This document shows, piece after piece, positions 23,650-34,917 of a DNA stretch of 64,000 nt. The stretch is from Isoetes taiwanensis. Lineage: Eukaryota > Streptophyta > Lycopodiopsida > Isoetales > Isoetaceae. The stretch spans positions 13,612,353-13,676,352 of the forward strand of contig JAJEKV010000040.1 of assembly GCA_021234155.1 (NCBI GenBank), written 5' to 3'. The translations under genes and the position numbers were made by a program. The notes under the pieces are model-generated. The model worked only from the letters and a program-made list of their open reading frames with translations. It was not told the DNA's origin and did no database searches. Each line of letters starts with the position of its first letter. Position 1 is the stretch's first letter.

Positions 23650-26600
23650 AAGGTTCAATCGATGGTAGTCTTCTATCATGACAATAGTCTGCCCCCCAAC
23701 CCCCAACCTCCCTATTCGACCGCCATCTCTTCTTCACCTTCAAATATGTATGGAGCGAGCCTTACATGGAACTACGAACCACCACTGATCTTGCAAAGGA
23801 TCTGGAACGAAGGTGACCTACAAAACCTCTATTACATTAGTTCCTTTGTTAATGACATATATAAATTTTATTGCATCCAAGTAAACATACTTGTTCACAT
23901 TGCTCAACCCTCACGAGTGTGTGTCTTGACCACGATATCGACGAGTTGAATCTAGTGAATACAGCCACTCCAGATCTTTTGCGTGATCGTGGCATGAGCA
24001 CCAAGACACACAAGATCAAACCATTCGCATCAAACAACATTGTTTTGAATGCACTACCGACATCAACCTCCATGATAGTCTTTATAGTACCAATCCATTC
24101 CAACATTGCCTCGATTGGGTTTGGGTCTGCACTACCACCGCAACCGTACTAAACTTTGCTGATATACCACAATCATAAGTGCGTTTGCCATGATCCACAC
24201 TTTGTCGCCGAAAGTGAGCACCGTAAGACCATATTGATGCATATGAATTATACTACAAAGTAAAGGAACAAATGTTCAAAATAACGAACTAAACTCGTGA
24301 ATTATATGCTATTAAGTTGCACTTACAAATAGTGACACGCCTTTAGCATATGCAAATTCTTCGCTAGAAACATGTTCGGGCCACGCTGCCTTGCCATCTC
24401 TAGTTGTTCGAGCAGCCATTTATTGTTTATCTCACTTGGCAGGGACCCCTAGATGATCCGGAAGTGATTGTTTTGCGATTCTTTTTGTCGATAGCGTCTT
24501 CTCTCCTCATCTCTCTTTATTTTTTCTTCCTCGTGATTTTTTATCCATTTCTCCATGGGAGTGGAGTTGTAGATGAGAAACTTATTGACCTTTGCCTGTT
24601 CTTCTAGTGTGAACAATTTCTTTCGTGGTCTTCCTTGGGAACTTCTCCAATTATAGTTGGAGTGTCTTCATCGGGTCCATAATCGTGGAGCATTGGGGTG
24701 TAGATCGCCAAGAACTCGGTGACATAGAATAATGACTCGTGCTAACCAACCCTCGGCCATGCAACCCTCGGGCCTTGCCTTCTCGACGCATGAAGTCCTT
24801 GAGGACCTTCAGAAAGCGTTCTATAAAAACATCCATCTAGGATTTGTTGTGCCCGCAAGCTCTACCGTCCACTAAATGCACTAGTAAGTGAGTTTGTATG
24901 TCCGTAAAACTTGTTGGGAATTCTTTCTCTAGCATACAACATGCCTCAACGACCTTAGTTCGCATGTCCGCAATTTCATTTGTCGGTATCTCCTTCCTTG
25001 TAATCCATCTAAATATCATTTAAGAAAGAAAAAGTTAAGTGAGAGTTCAAGCATCGAAAGTGTTTTCTAAACTGCATTTAACCTCGAAAAACTCGATAGG
25101 AGACATATTGCATGTAGTGGACCGTCGGGCGAGATCTACCCCTCTAACAATAGGCATAACAAACCGCAACATCTTATGCCAATCATGAGATTTCAACCCG
25201 CTTAACTCCCCTTCGTTAGAGAAACAATTACGCAACTTAATGCATATATCCGCGCCGAGTCTTTATTGCCTTGATCGCCGAACGGGTTTCATACATTTTC
25301 TAGGCACCATCCAATCCACTTGTGGCCTTATTCCTTCTTCGACATTTAACCATGCTTTTAGATTTTGATCCAGCTTCTTGTAGATCTTCTCGTGGTCGTG
25401 ATCTCAGGTGTCCTTACGTCCCGGTGACATGCTTCCAAATAGATTTTCTAAACGTTTTTAAAGATGTGCATGGGATCAAGAAGATGATGGATCTTCAATT
25501 TGGCCCAATAGGGTAGAAGGAAGAAGGATGCTTTCCACTTCATTCCCTTTAACCTTATTTCCTTCAGCAAGCATCCCACATGTTACCCCAATCTCTCATT
25601 GTCAACCTTTTGGGAGGCTCTTCAGGTGCAATGTTTTTTCTCTTGGACCTACGTATCAAGTCGATTTTCCATTGGCAGATATCTCTTGAAGTTTGCATAG
25701 ACATTTTTGTGCAATGCCGCTTGACTTGGGCGAGAGTTCAACTGTTCAAACCCACACAAGTGACATGCCGCATATCCGCATTAACTTGGAGTCCGTGAGA
25801 GTTCATACAAACCAGGCCAATCGCCGTTGTCCACATTAAGATTGCTCTCAAGGTAAATCTTCGCTCAAAGACGAAGTTCTCTTGAGACATCGTGAACTTC
25901 AATACCTTCACTCCACAATGTCAAAAGCTCATCAATAAGTATTTTCAGATATGGATCTAGACTTTCCCGGCTTCTTCGGTCCTCGAACTAATAGTACTAC
26001 CATTAAATGGCTAGTCTTCATGAGTAACCACGGTGGTAAATTATAGTTGATCAACACTATCGCCAAGTTGACCACGCGGTGATTGACGCCCATAAGGATT
26101 AACACCATCGGAATTTGCCAACCCTAATCTGAGATTTCGTGGCTCTCTTCCAAATTCGCCATGTTTCATCAATATGCTTCCATTGCTTGCGGTCACTAAC
26201 CACGCTGAGTACATTGTCACTCGACGATTAGCGGCACACCAACCCATGAGCTTAAGCTAGAGATTCACATCGAAAACAATAGCCTTATGCGAGGGATCAA
26301 TGGAAAGTAGCGAACCACCTTCATCGGACGGTCTTTCCCTTGGCATCCGCATTGTACCTAGAGGCACCACATTTAGGGCATGTTTCGTGTTCTTGTAGAT
26401 GTCATCCGGATAATATACCATGCAATCATTTGGACAAGCGTGAATCTTATGGTAGCCTAAACCAAGAGTCGCCAATATATTTTTTATTTCAAGGTCGACT
26501 TTTGGGCATAGTGTTCCTTGTGGGAGTATTTTCTCTTGCAATAACCCGTATAAAATGGACCTTTACGTATACATTCAACTACAAATTCAAAAGTCAAGTG

Positions 26601-26969
26601 ATTGCAATTGTACTTACTCTAACAAAGCCGTAACACCGCATTGCTCCATTTGAATTTGGCTTGAAGGTTTAATATCAATAAAGATGTCGCCAATCTAGAT
26701 ATGCTTGCACCGGATATAATGCTTTATGCGCCTCCTCCAATAAAAACGTGATCTTCATGACCATCGTTAGGAGTATTTATATCGTCATCTAGGTCGTTGT
26801 CGAAGATTGGGCCAAATGCATCTAACATGTCGGCTATGGGTTCCTCAACTTCCATGAAGTAGATCCATAGGGGGGCATTGTCATCATCTTCATCATCGTA
26901 TTCCTGTTCATCTTCATCATTGTACTCTTCATTATGGGTTGTGCCCATGTTTGTACCCATACCGCTCAA
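23650..26969 (-). pseudogene. TNP2-type transposase of CACTA element A, decayed
   Basis: The CACTA transposase catalyses excision and integration of the element at its CACTA termini. On the minus strand the order is: an acidic N-terminus (26969-26724, Asp/Glu-rich); a piece reading LATSLLILNLQAKFKWSN (near 26680-26630) that closely matches element B; LGLGYHKIHACPNDCMVY (near 26460); PRNLRLGLANSDGVNP (near 26120); GLKSHDWHKMLRF (near 25180), typical of the TNP2/DUF4218 junction; a DUF4218-like ERFLKVLKDFMRREGKA (near 24800); and a DUF4216-like end with FVPDPLQDQWWFVV (near 23790). These pieces lie in different frames, so many frameshifts and stops separate them. The reading is homology-like assembly by eye. 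Confidence 0.85.
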
Positions 26970-27287
26970 TGTATTCTAATTTCGCTATCCATAATGACTT
27001 TTGATGTCGCCAATTCAAGACGCTTTGGATGTGGTCTTATATCCACTTGCCTACCCCCGCACGCCGATTAAAACGAAATATATGCGTGATTGATACATAC
27101 ATTGAGAGCCCGTGTTTGTTAAATTTTAAGCATTTAATAACGAACGAAATATAAAATTTTATGTCATAATCAAAGCATATATTGAAGATATAATACACAT
27201 TTATCTTCAATATGTGCAATCTCATTCCAAGAGAAGAAGAAGAAGAATTCGAAGAAGAAGAAGAAAAATGGTGCATTCCGACAAAAA
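26970..27287. other. Spacer between TNP2 and SET ORFs of element A
   Basis: AT-rich spacer with a short interrupted GAA tract (27233-27266). No coding signal is visible beyond the ends of the two flanking transposon genes. It may hold the 3' UTR of the SET-type gene or the TNP2 promoter. Confidence 0.45.
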
Positions 27288-28620
27288 TTATATGAGTAAT
27301 TTGAGTACATCATCAAAGGACCTCCGTATTGGTCTACCGTATTCATATTCAATGAACAATTCATCACCAATACACAAAGTTTTTATAGCATAAACCATGA
27401 TATATCTCCCGTCAATTTTACGGCTAAAAAAATCTTCTTGGTCTTTGTTTGCCTCGACAAATTCACAATTGGTAGCTTCGTGGATTCTCGATAGAGCTAT
27501 TAATAAAAGCAACAAGGTTTCCATGCAACCGAGGGCGACCATCAATATATGTGAAGCTTGCGAGTCACCGGGCTTGGATATTGTTCGTGCATTTGAATTT
27601 AGGCCATAGATGAGCATGCGCCATCGATGCTTACTCAATTTATGCCAAGTGTCCGAAGTTATATTCGGGACCTACATATGGCATTAAAGGAACAAATGTA
27701 CCATCTTTGACTTTCACACTAGTCATAATATATAATCCAGTGCCAGCACCGGGACCCGACTATTTTTAATCATGTAACGCCTACCCCAATATGTAAATTG
27801 CTCCCCATAAATAATTGGCTTGCCTCTAGGCCATGCATTGAATTTCTTACGATCTTTATCTCAGAAGGGCTGGACCAAATGGACTAGTGAAGGTGGAAGA
27901 TTATTTTCTTCGACATGATCTAGTACATTCCAATTTTGATGAACATTGTCATTCCCTCCAATCTTGGCAACGGCCATTGCACGACGAAGTTCTATCAACG
28001 AATGGGATACTCTTTGAGGAAGTTGATGGTTTCTTTTTGTAGGGTTTTCTATGAACGCATTCATAGTATCAACATCATCTACTTCCAATGACAACATAAC
28101 CCCAAAATCTATATATTCGCTTCGAGCTCACTTCATTCTCAATTTCTTCCTAACAAAATACAAGCAAACTAAGTTAAGACATCGATTCAAGTACATGAGA
28201 GTAGTTGATTATCGCTCATAAGATTCGTATTATACCTCGTTGGAATACCCCACATGTGCGCCCGAGAGAAACCGGATTTGTCGGGCATTCACCATATTTC
28301 TCAACATGGTCGAGGACAGATCTTTCTCATCCGCTTTTATTTGTCCTTTGCACATCGAACAATTGCAATATAACCGCTCTCCGTCAAGTACAACCGCAAA
28401 AAAAAAGTAACATCAAGATATAAAGTTAACTAATCATTCAAACATGTTTATGGTACATACATCGGCGCATTCATTTCATGCACACCACCCCAGCCTCTAG
28501 GAAGACTAGGTCCACTTGGGTCTAATTGGACTATTTGTGGCAATTGTTGGGGTAACATTCTTGCTAAGTCGCCATGTAACTTTCTCAAAGCTTTCGTCTC
28601 ACTTTACGCTCAAATTCCTT
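27288..28620 (-). pseudogene. SET-domain ORF of CACTA element A, frameshifted
   Basis: Read on the minus strand. An upstream piece near 28620-28450 (TERRKEFERKVRRKL, charged) is followed by an exon near 28385-28240 with YCNCSMCKG, the C-x-C-x2-C pattern seen in the homologue of element B. A middle piece (28097-27861) precedes a SET-like core with YIDGRPRLHGNLVAFINSS near 27560-27490. It then runs through CEFVEA and ends with IDGRYIMVYAIKTLCIGDEL and FIEYEYGRP (near 27440-27330). The core lies in a different frame from its flanks, so at least two frameshifts are present. In SET proteins this core binds S-adenosylmethionine and lysine. Order and spacing match the intact ORF at 36803-38115. Confidence 0.7.
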
Positions 28621-29129
28621 CCGACGTTCGGTCCATGTTGTTTTTCTAGTAAACAATAAAAATATTAATAAAAACCATGTAATAATATAATAATTATAAA
28701 TATCCATTTTTTTTCATGATTTTATCAAATGTTTATTCTTAAGATTGATTCATACAACGTTTATGATATTTAGAAAGCATTTGATTGAAGGGTGCCCGAA
28801 CCCGATACATCTAGTCCTCTCCATTTGAAATGGAGTCGACCAGCACCTTATATTCACGCATAACCTTTCAAATCTTTTGTAATCTATGAAGATTGAAACT
28901 TCGCTCGAGGTGCATAAACCCGATACATTTAGTCTTCTCCATTCGGGATGGAACAGACCATTACCTTGATCATGCATCCCTCAAGTTTTTAACATACTTT
29001 CAAGATTCAATCTTCTAATCTATTAGCATTTGGAGGTGTTTAACTCTAAGACAAAGATTAAAGCAGAGATCTTACCTTATGAAGACCCACAAAAAAAATC
29101 CGAAACAAACGAAAGTGAAAATAACAAGT
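28621..29129. repeat. AT-rich spacer with paired motif repeat
   Basis: The motif CCCGATACAT-TAGTC-TCTCCATT followed by GATGGA-GACCA occurs near 28800 and again near 28918, about 118 bases apart. It resembles the CAGTCTTCTCCACTC motif of the triple repeat at 813-1140. The rest is AT-rich and shows no gene. Confidence 0.5.
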
Positions 29130-30470
29130 AAATAACCCGGCGGCCGGGTTCCCGCCATATTTGACGTCGTTTATCGACGCGTCGCGGTGGACGCCGTTTA
29201 ACGACGCCAAGCCGACGCCGCCCCGACACCTAAGCATGCCACATCGCTTGCGCCGCCTCGATGCCCCTCATATGCCACGCGGATGATCATGACGCCGTTT
29301 AACGACGCCAAGCCGACGCCGCCCCGACACCTAGGCATGCCACATCGGCTTTGCGCCGTCGATGCCCCTCATATGCCACGCCGATGATCATGACGCCGTT
29401 TAACGACGTCAAATGATCATAACGCCGTTAAGCGACCAACCGTGATTGTTTAACATAACGAAAACAACATACAATACAAATAACACAAATAAATAAAAAT
29501 ACTGATTGTTCCCATTCATAAAATAAGCTTATACAACGACAACACAAATAGATAAAAAAACTTATTGTTTCCATTCATAAAAAAAAGCTTATACATTACT
29601 TATGTCCATCCTGAGGACGTGACAGTTTGATGCAACCATTTGCATCATTATCCGCACCATTAATGTCGTTTTTCTTTTGTTTGGCTCGGTGAGCCATTCT
29701 ACCGATCGTTCCGCATGGAACGCCAGATGTTAGTGCAATCAGAAGCTCCTTTTCACTCATCTTTGCCACGATGGTGAAGGGAGGGTTCTCAGCGGGAGAA
29801 GCAGGGGGGTTGCTGGAGTTGTCTTCCCTTGGAGGAGGAGGATTACTGCTAGAAGGAACATATCGCGTAAGGTGGTCTTCAACCCAGGACCATTATAGCA
29901 AGATAGGGAAGAACACTCAAAAAATAAGAATAACAGCGACTCATCGATGGATCCACTTATAACGTGGATGTAGGGTTAGGGTTAGGGTTAGGGTTTTATT
30001 TGGCAAAAAAAAAAAAAATTCCTCAGGTGACGCCGTTAAACGACGTTTTAAGCCGACGTGTCTTGACACGCAAGCCGCCAGCTTGGCACCAAAGACCATG
30101 CCACGCAGTGACGCGTGACACGCCGGCGTTAGCAGTAACGCCGTTCAACGACGCGACGCGGGCGCTGTCTTGACACGCCAGGCCGCCGCCTTGGCAATCG
30201 CCCATTTCCACGCGATGACGCCGGGCGCCGATGTCGCCTTCGCGGAAACGCCGTTGAACGACATTTAGCCGACGTGGTTTGACACTAAAGGCTCGCCAGC
30301 CTTTGGCAGGCAGCATCCCATATTACCACCGTGCAGACCGGGCACGCCGTCCCCGATGACCGTCGTTGAACGACGTCGAAACGACGTTGTCGTCGTTGAA
30401 CGACGATGTGGTCGATCAACGACGAGGATCCGACGTTCATCGACGAGGCGACGTCGTTGGACGTCGACGA
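29130..30470. repeat. Right subterminal repeat region of CACTA element A
   Basis: Dense short motifs of the type GACGCCGTTTAACGACGCC, in both orientations, occur in clusters at 29160-29430, 30027-30270 and 30355-30470. A ~115-bp block is duplicated (29212-29300 and 29310-29400, sharing GACGCCGCCCCGACACC and TCATATGCCACGC). Between the clusters, 29450-29960 is AT-rich, with two copies of a CATTCATAAAA..AAGCTTATAC segment. In CACTA elements such subterminal repeats bind the TNPA-type protein. Many copies are palindromic (GTCGTTGAACGACG) and could form cruciforms. Confidence 0.85.
29971..29997. repeat. Short interstitial telomere-like repeat
   Basis: Four tandem copies of TAGGGT/GGGTTA (TTAGGG type rather than TTTAGGG) sit inside the subterminal region of element A, followed by TTTTATTTGGC and a 13-base A run. 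It is too short to show a former chromosome end. Confidence 0.7.
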
Positions 30471-30482
30471 TCCCTTGTAGTG
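30471..30482 (-). mobile_element. Terminus (TIR) of CACTA element A
   Basis: On the minus strand the sequence reads CACTACAAGGGATCG, the canonical CACTA terminal inverted repeat start, and runs directly into the AACGACG-type subterminal repeats. The three bases outside it (30483-30485, TCC; GGA on the minus strand) would be the target-site duplication. The base outside the terminus belongs to the coding sequence for the acidic C-terminus of the TNP2 protein of element B, so A was inserted into B. The matching left terminus was not found. Confidence 0.85.
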
Positions 30483-32805
30483 TCCAACTCATCATCATCC
30501 AAATGCAAGCACAAATTCGTACGCAAATTAGAACGTGAAGCAATGCTTGGAACTTCTTCGTTTTCAATGTAGTCATCACTAATGCCATTGTCACTTAGTT
30601 GCCCACTGCTTCCAGCCTCATCTCGTGGAGGAGAATTCATCATTGGAGGTCGAAAAATAAAATCAGTATCTCCTTCGTTTATATCATCATTAATATCTGA
30701 TGGTTGAGGTAGTGAATCATTTGCACCTTCATTATCCCATATAGGTGTAGTATTGCCTTCGATAGTATCGAAGTGTGATACATCAACGTCCCTTTCTATT
30801 ACAAGTGTGAAATCCTCTGCTATATGCTCCGGTTACCGATCTTCATCATCAGATATTGGCTCAATGTTGTCTTCAATTGCAGGATTTCCAATCACACGAC
30901 GGGATCTAGGTTGAGAATATATAACGATCCACCAATCATTATTGTCAGGATCTGGATGAAAGAAAACTTGCTCAACTTGATTTGGAAAAACAAATGGCTC
31001 ATCCATATCCGCTAGCACTTTAGTGGAGTCAATCACCATAAATCCAGAAGCATGTGTTTTTATTGTTCTTCCACGACCTCTATAAACAACTCTGAACCAC
31101 TTTGCTTTCAAGACATTTACATGAAATGTCTGATAGTTTAACTCAATGATATTGGATATGGTTCCAACATAGCATAATTCACCGTCAATTAAGGTTACGA
31201 TCCCTACTGCTTGCTTGACTCTTTTGCTCAAAGTGTGCCATGATTCCAGAGTCAAAAGTAACTCTATGTTTATCAACACTACTGATATGAAAGTGTTGTC
31301 CGTAAGCCCACATAGATGTATGAAATCGCGCCTAAATAACAAAAGTGTAATTAGCAAAATCAAGTTTTCCAAACTTTTTGATGAAAGAAAATAAATACTT
31401 TCATTTCATACCTGTTTATTGCATCCAATAGCAATCTCGTAATCATCATCCGGAATGACTTGTCCACTATCTCTTGGCTAATAACTAGTGGTGAAATAGC
31501 AAATAACTTGTCCACTTTTATATCCAAGGTGGTGAAATAGACTTGGCTAAAGTATGCCAAAAGTTGAAGTGAAAGCTTCTATCGTTTAGCTAAACTTTTC
31601 AAATTTTGCGACCTGTACTTTCTTACTTTTGGCTAAACTTTTATTAAAAAATAAAAAAATCTTCTATCGTCGACTATTTTGCACTAATTCAAGACCTAAA
31701 TATTAACTGAACATAGTAGAAACGAAGGTTATAGAGTAATTTGGCTAAAGTACGCCAAACTTTGACGTAAAAGCTTCTAACTTTTGGCTAAACTTTCCAA
31801 TTTTTGGCACTTATACTTTCTTGCGATTAGCTAAAGTTGGACGAAATGGAGGTGGGACGTGAAATAGACTTGGCTAATATTTTCTTTTTTTTGGCCCAAA
31901 AAGGGACATAGTTTAGCCGTTTTTTTTCCAATCAAGGCCAAAATTTCGCCATTTGGCTAAGTTTAGCCACTAATTTTTACCCTGGTGTCTGCCAAGGCAC
32001 ATTGTTCAATTGTTGAACCACGTCTGTGTGAGCCATTCCTTCGTGCTTCCTCCTTTGCACGTTCATACATGTCTCGCCAAGGTTGCAAAGTTGTTGTGTT
32101 ATTTATGATAAAGGCATTTACAGAACGAAACATTTCATCAGTTAGATTCTGCTCCACACCATTGCCTTGTAAAACTTCCGATATAATCTCATCTGCCTCT
32201 TTTTCCTCCCACATTTTAAGGCCATCTGGATTGCATGCAATGGTCACATCATTCAAGAAGAAAAGAGTTTCTTGTATGAGATGACCTTCGGCCATACACC
32301 CTTCTGGCTTAGCCATTTGGCGTACAAATCCTTTGAGCACCTTCATATAACGCTCGAGGAAGAACATCCATCGTGCAGGGGCAGGTCCAGCTAATTTAAT
32401 CTCATTTGGAATGTGTATTAATAAGTGCAACTACATCAATGTCATCATCTCATCTCATTAGTTAGCAAAATATATGCATGTCAACATGGAAAAACATGGG
32501 GGTAAGGATAATGTCATACTTGTAGATCTAAGAAGCTAGTAGGGAACTCCTTTTCAATATCACATAAAAGTAAAATAGCTTCCTCCTCCATCTTTGTAAT
32601 CTCAGAGACATCAATTTCCTTTGAGGATACACATCTCACGAATTTTCCTAATCGGTATATGATACTCCTTATTGCCGGTGTTAAATAGTTTCCAATGACG
32701 CATGGAAGAATATGCTACAACAACAAACAATAGTTCATCGCGTGCAACTATGTAATTCCAATCATTAAAAGTGAAGAATAAATTACCTGAAGAAATTTGT
32801 GCCAA
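30483..32805 (-). pseudogene. TNP2-type transposase of CACTA element B, C-terminal part
   Basis: Minus strand. From the LINE inward: GLKTHDWHKFLQV (near 32820-32790) opens the DUF4218 part, with ARWMFFLERYMKVLKGFV and KPEGCMAEGHL near 32370-32290. A DUF4216 part follows, split by an intron: EIAIGCNKQ ends at a GTATGA donor near 31412 and ARFHTSMWAYGQHF follows an acceptor near 31336. It continues with VGTISNIIELNYQTFHV and EQVFFHPDPDNNDWW (near 31160-30930). The tail (30900-30483) is Asp/Glu-rich and is cut by element A. Frameshifts occur near 31210 and 30830, and a ~430-bp AT-rich block at 31540-31975 interrupts the gene. Confidence 0.85.
31540..31975. repeat. AT-rich insertion with repeated TTGGCTAAA motifs in TNP2 of element B
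   Basis: The block contains at least two copies of a ~90-bp segment (TTGGCTAAAGTA-GCCAAA..., starting near 31543 and 31740). It has many scattered TTTGGCTAA/TTAGCC motifs and a duplicated GTGAAATAGACTTGGCTAA (31532 and 31860). It separates the DUF4218 and DUF4216 coding parts. It may be a small non-autonomous element or an intron that expanded; no clear terminal inverted repeats or target duplication were found. Confidence 0.5.
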
Positions 32806-33065
32806 TCGTGTGTTTTCAGCCCACTAAGATCTCCATCTTTTGTAAACGCTTTTCTTAGGGATGCACCATATCCAGTCGGTGTTCGACTTTTTTGTATTCT
32901 CTTATGCACTGTTGCAAGTTGTTGTTTCTCTAACACCCAAGGTCGCTTTTTCCATGTGGTTCCTCTGCCAGCCCTCTCATTTGGCCATAAATCTCTTCTT
33001 ATTCCTCTAGGAGGAATTGATCCATCCCTAAGCGCCTCTGAGCGCCTTGTCACCGCCTAAGCGCC
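32806..33065 (-). pseudogene. TNP2 of element B, segment just downstream of the LINE insertion
   Basis: A minus-strand frame reads ALRDGSIPPRGIRRDLWPN, then WVLEKQQLATVHKRIQK and PTGYGASLRKAF. This corresponds to the end of the Transposase_21 region, where other plant TNP2 proteins have a D-L-W-P-type motif followed by P.GY. It continues directly into GLKTHDWH. Its partner on the other side of the inserted LINE ends in GAREDLKE near 34925, so only a few residues are missing or duplicated at the junction. Confidence 0.8.
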
Positions 33066-33765
33066 GAGGACCTTCTCATGTGAGCGGACGCAGGTGGTAG
33101 CATCAAGAAATCAATAGCAAAAGATACGGCAGCAGATCCGCATCCCTGAAGCAGCACGTTTTGCATCCCTGAAGCTTAGGTTTTTATACGGTTTTTATAG
33201 TTCCTACAGGAAACAGCCTGCAGACAAAAAATCCGGCAGCTATACTATATAGTTGGACGTTGGATGGCAGCCGGCCAGTCTTGACAGACCTCTACTTTTG
33301 CCCAAGTACTTATGGCTGGGTTCGGCTGACAGACCTCTACTTTTGCCCAAGTGCTTCTGGCTGGGTTCAGCCTCTTCTTGGAGCTCGGTCCCTTCTTGAG
33401 AGTCCTTGCAGGAGTTACCACCAAAACATATGGATTCAGCAACAAGAGAAGCTTCCCTGGCGATAACAGTCTGGTAGGGGCTTCTGGCTGTACATATTCA
33501 GATGAGGGTTTAACAGGGGCATCAAGAGTTTGGCAGAAATTCAGTACTGGCTCCATAAGAGATCCGTTGCTTTGGGCACCGTAAGTCTCTTCTATTTCTT
33601 TGAAATTGGCCTTGATTTATCCATGATCGGCGCTCCCCTGATTGGCCTGAAGGGGCATCCCTGGCCCACTGCCAGCATCCTCTTCATTCTCTGTTTAGAC
33701 CCTTAGCAGATAGATTTTTCATTTCTCACTTTAGTACACAAACCTCTTCTAGCCTGTTTGATCTG

Positions 33766-34744
33766 TTGATTTCTTCTTCCAAACCTGTGAACAACCTCCC
33801 TGCCTTTTCTTTTATTAAATCCTTGCTTTCCTCACATCTTATGGCGAAGCGTAGTCAGCGCCGCCGTAACTTCACCGGTGTGGAACTTCTCCATGTCACA
33901 TGGCTTGAACATTTCTCGCTTCCCGAGTTTGATCTCATACATCAGCACACCTCACTTCAGGCAAGGATCCTTCCGCTCTTGCCCGCATCAGATCAGCATC
34001 TTCTTCTCGACACCTTGCAGAATGCATCTCTTGCAGGCCCGACGATTTCCTTCGAAGGTAAGCTTTTGTTCCAGATACTAAATTTGCTTTACTCCGCCAT
34101 CTTGGAAGCATGTGCCCTGCAATCACCTCCCTCCTCTTCCCCAAAGTTCTATACTGATGTTGAAACACAGACCCTCGAGAGCGCATGCACTGCTGATGGG
34201 GTGCAAATAGAGGCTCATAGGGATAACGATGTAGAGATGACCGATAAAGATCAGGGTGGCACGCAAGCGCATGATCATAATGGCATGCTGGATAAGGATC
34301 ATAGGAGCATGCAGGCAGCAGAATCCGCTCAGACAGCAGCGGACAAAAGCTTGAATTTGCGCATCGTGGGTGTGCCAGAGGCAGATCCCGCCTTGGATGT
34401 AGAACATGCAGCCAACTTTTTTCACAGATGTTATGCACATTCAAAGGCCCGCCATTGTTACAGCACGCAGAGTTGGGGCTCAGAGGCCAGACCGACCCCG
34501 CCATATCATTGTACAGTTCAATAGCCCACAGGACAGGTTGTATGTCCTTCAGCATGGAAGTCATTTAAAGGACACTCACTTCTCGATTCAAGAGGATCTC
34601 TCTCCGCTCCAGCTGACCAGACGACGACAGGAATTGTGTAAAGTGCGAGAGGCTAGGCTGCAGCAAAAGTGGGCAGTGTATCGGGGAGGTACAGCAATCA
34701 TCCGAGACCAGTGGCCTCAGAACCCATGGCTTGGGTACATTTAG
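33766..34744 (+). pseudogene. L1 ORF1-like RNA-binding protein, one frameshift
   Basis: Frame one runs from the ATG at 33841 (MAKRSQRRRNFTGVELLHV) to NLRIVGVPEADPALDVE near 34360-34395, an RRM-like start typical of L1 ORF1 proteins. Near 34415, at a run of six T, the reading moves to the next frame. It continues with ITARRVG-like sequence, PRHIIVQFNSPQDRLYVL, LKDTHFSIQEDLSP and LTRRRQELCKVREARLQQK, ending at 34744. The PR.IIV.F and LK.T..SI.EDLSP..L..RR pattern matches the C-terminal domain of L1 ORF1 (Transposase_22 type). Such proteins bind LINE RNA and act as nucleic-acid chaperones. The region between (34140-34330) is acidic and repeats DKDH-like units. Confidence 0.7.
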
Positions 34745-34896
34745 CTTATGTGCACAGCTACTTCTTGTTATCATTTTTGTTGTGTTTTTGTTATGTTGAT
34801 ATTTTTCATTTCTTTTGTTACTGTCATCGGGCTTACGCCCCATCTTTTGTATTGGGTCCCATAACCCGATTGGGTTCTCGCGGACATTAAAATTTC

Positions 34897-34917
34897 TATC
34901 TATCTATCTATCTATCT
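34897..34917 (+). repeat. (TCTA)n tail of the LINE
   Basis: Five TCTA units close the LINE copy at its 3' end and are followed at once by TTTCCTTAAGGTCC, which belongs to the TNP2 coding sequence of element B read on the other strand. Confidence 0.8.

Larger units (their letters stand above)
33066..34917 (+). mobile_element. ORF1-only LINE (non-autonomous L1-like element)
   Basis: This plus-strand element interrupts the minus-strand TNP2 of element B. It has a ~700-bp 5' region, one ORF1-type coding region (33766-34744), a short 3' UTR and a (TCTA)n tail at 34897-34917. No endonuclease or reverse transcriptase sequence is present. The 3' end has a small GGGTCCCATAACCCGA-type stem just before the tail, and microsatellite tails are usual for some LINE groups. 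A clean target-site duplication was not found. The layout parallels half-L1 (HAL1) elements of mammals, which also keep only ORF1; this is an analogy, not homology shown here. Confidence 0.65.

Noticed and set aside
25322-25516. Plus-strand frames across 22.2-28.4 kb and 33-37 kb
   Set aside because: They are shadows of minus-strand TNP2 and SET coding sequence and have no family resemblance of their own.
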